DNA of 64,000 nt, taken from assembly GCF_900111645.1 (NCBI RefSeq), contig NZ_FOHQ01000002.1, positions 248,001 to 312,000 on the forward strand, written 5' to 3'. How positions within the stretch are numbered: position 1 is the stretch's first letter; every line of letters starts with the position of its first letter. Positions 63,360 to 64,000 of the stretch are shown in pieces. Position numbers and translations under genes: made by a program. The DNA comes from Methanococcoides vulcani. GTDB lineage: Archaea > Halobacteriota > Methanosarcinia > Methanosarcinales > Methanosarcinaceae. The notes under the pieces are model-generated. The model was not told where the DNA came from and searched no databases. It saw only the letters and a program-made list of their open reading frames with translations.

Positions 63360-64000
63360 ATGAAACGATCGGTCCTAATTGCAGGAACGCATAGCGGCGT
63401 AGGCAAAACAACTGTAGCCATGGGTGTTATGGCCGCCCTTACGAAAAGGAATATGAAAGTCCAGCCTTACAAGGTTGGTCCTGATTACATAGATCCTACT
63501 CATCATACTGCTATCTGTGGCAGGTCCTCCAGAAATCTTGATACATTCATGATGGGTGTTGATGGTGTTCGCAGAACTGTTGATAGCAGCTACAAGGATG
63601 CTGACATCTCTGTCATCGAAGGCGTAATGGGTCTTTACGATGGTATGAACTCAACGGAGATCGCCAGTTCAGCCCATGTTGCCAAGTCCCTTGATATCCC
63701 TGTTATTCTGGTAGTGAACGTGCACGGCATGTCCAGAAGTGCAGCAGCCATAGTCAAAGGCTTCACCGAGTTCGACAAGGATGTGAACATTGCCGGTGTC
63801 ATTCTTAATAGGGTGGGAAGCCCCCGCCATGCCCAGATGATCAAGGATGTGCTTCCCGACATTCCTGTTGTGGGAACTGTTCCAAGGAACAACGATATAA
63901 AGGTTCCTTCAAGGCATCTTGGTCTGCACATGGCCTCAGAACAGGATTATGATGTTGGCAAGCTTGCAGAGTTCATTGAGGAAAATATCGATATCGATGC
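63360..64000 (+). CDS. Cobyrinate / Ni-sirohydrochlorin a,c-diamide synthase (partial)
   Basis: The first 213 residues of a CobB/CbiA-family amidotransferase, cut by the window end. The P-loop region GTHSGVGKTT is at about residues 9-18, followed by PYKVGPDYIDPTHH and SVIEGVMGLYDGM, both diagnostic. The enzyme uses ATP and glutamine to amidate cobyrinate or, in methanogens, Ni-sirohydrochlorin on the way to coenzyme F430 (CfbB). The glutaminase half lies outside the window, so the two activities cannot be separated. Confidence 0.9.
   Translation, partial: MKRSVLIAGTHSGVGKTTVAMGVMAALTKRNMKVQPYKVGPDYIDPTHHTAICGRSSRNLDTFMMGVDGVRRTVDSSYKDADISVIEGVMGLYDGMNSTEIASSAHVAKSLDIPVILVVNVHGMSRSAAAIVKGFTEFDKDVNIAGVILNRVGSPRHAQMIKDVLPDIPVVGTVPRNNDIKVPSRHLGLHMASEQDYDVGKLAEFIEENIDID

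Overview
The window is a stretch of a methanogenic archaeon's chromosome, most like the Methanosarcinaceae (the Methanolobus / Methanococcoides / Methanohalophilus group). Reasons: archaeal-only machinery (proteasome-activating nucleotidase, RadB, HerA-NurA, Orc1/Cdc6, thermosome, L37e, SRP19, Sec61-beta, class III NrdD with a redoxin), a tandem-domain S-layer protein of the Methanosarcina type, a four-gene pyruvate synthase, a cobyrinate / Ni-sirohydrochlorin diamide synthase at the right edge, and TATA-type promoters with many apparently leaderless starts. None of the 57 complete genes listed (excluding the tiny upstream ORF) ends in TAG, as expected for a lineage that uses UAG for pyrrolysine. 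There is no rRNA, CRISPR array or insertion sequence, and only one tRNA (Lys, CTT). The window is ordinary chromosome rather than a mobile island.

Layout. 1-8.8 kb: MBF1 (partial) divergent from PAN and DUF99, archaeal phosphosugar mutase, SRP19, Sec61-beta, MtnA-type isomerase, an HD phosphohydrolase coupled to the tRNA m1A methyltransferase, and RadB, which appears to start at ATA. 8.8-14.7 kb: nrdH-nrdD-nrdG (anaerobic dNTP synthesis) behind an array of 12-bp repeats, a DUF4349 lipoprotein, and ThiL. 14.7-22.1 kb: a 1298-residue S-layer protein, a COG1709 regulator, and a divergent NitT/TauT-type ABC importer. 22.1-26.6 kb (minus strand): a second NrdD without ATP cone, followed by a terpene-cyclase-fold repeat protein and a bactofilin-like protein; upstream of these, DUF134 and the Mrp/Nbp35 carrier. 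26.8-35.4 kb: Orc1/Cdc6, ModE-like regulator and exonuclease III; thermosome; DUF5350; NurA-HerA; tRNA-Lys; a ribbon-helix-helix protein.

35.5-45.3 kb: a TIM-barrel isomerase with UPF0201 and UPF0200, Dus, the porGDAB operon behind a potentially structured 136-nt leader, a sodium:alanine symporter, endonuclease III, a decayed gene tail with its terminator, and DNA polymerase IV. 45.4-57.6 kb: a fused hydantoinase/oxoprolinase, PAP2 phosphatase, PurF-L37e-LSm, ThiD-ThiN, UspA, ValS and a response regulator. 57.8-64 kb: AlaS, a conserved hypothetical protein, SurE, a 49-residue protein with MoaA, and the start of CbiA/CfbB.

The genes fall into a few jobs: information processing and repair (RadB, HerA-NurA, Orc1, Nth, ExoIII, Pol IV, tRNA enzymes), anaerobic nucleotide and cofactor synthesis (two NrdD, PurF, ThiL, ThiDN, MoaA, CbiA/CfbB), carbon assimilation (Por) and the cell surface. 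The most unusual features are the radB ATA start with a perfectly spaced Shine-Dalgarno, the por leader, a terminator stem whose loop is the next gene's TATA box (valS/uspA), the repeat array before the nrd operon, and the nrdD2-cyclase-bactofilin gene cluster.
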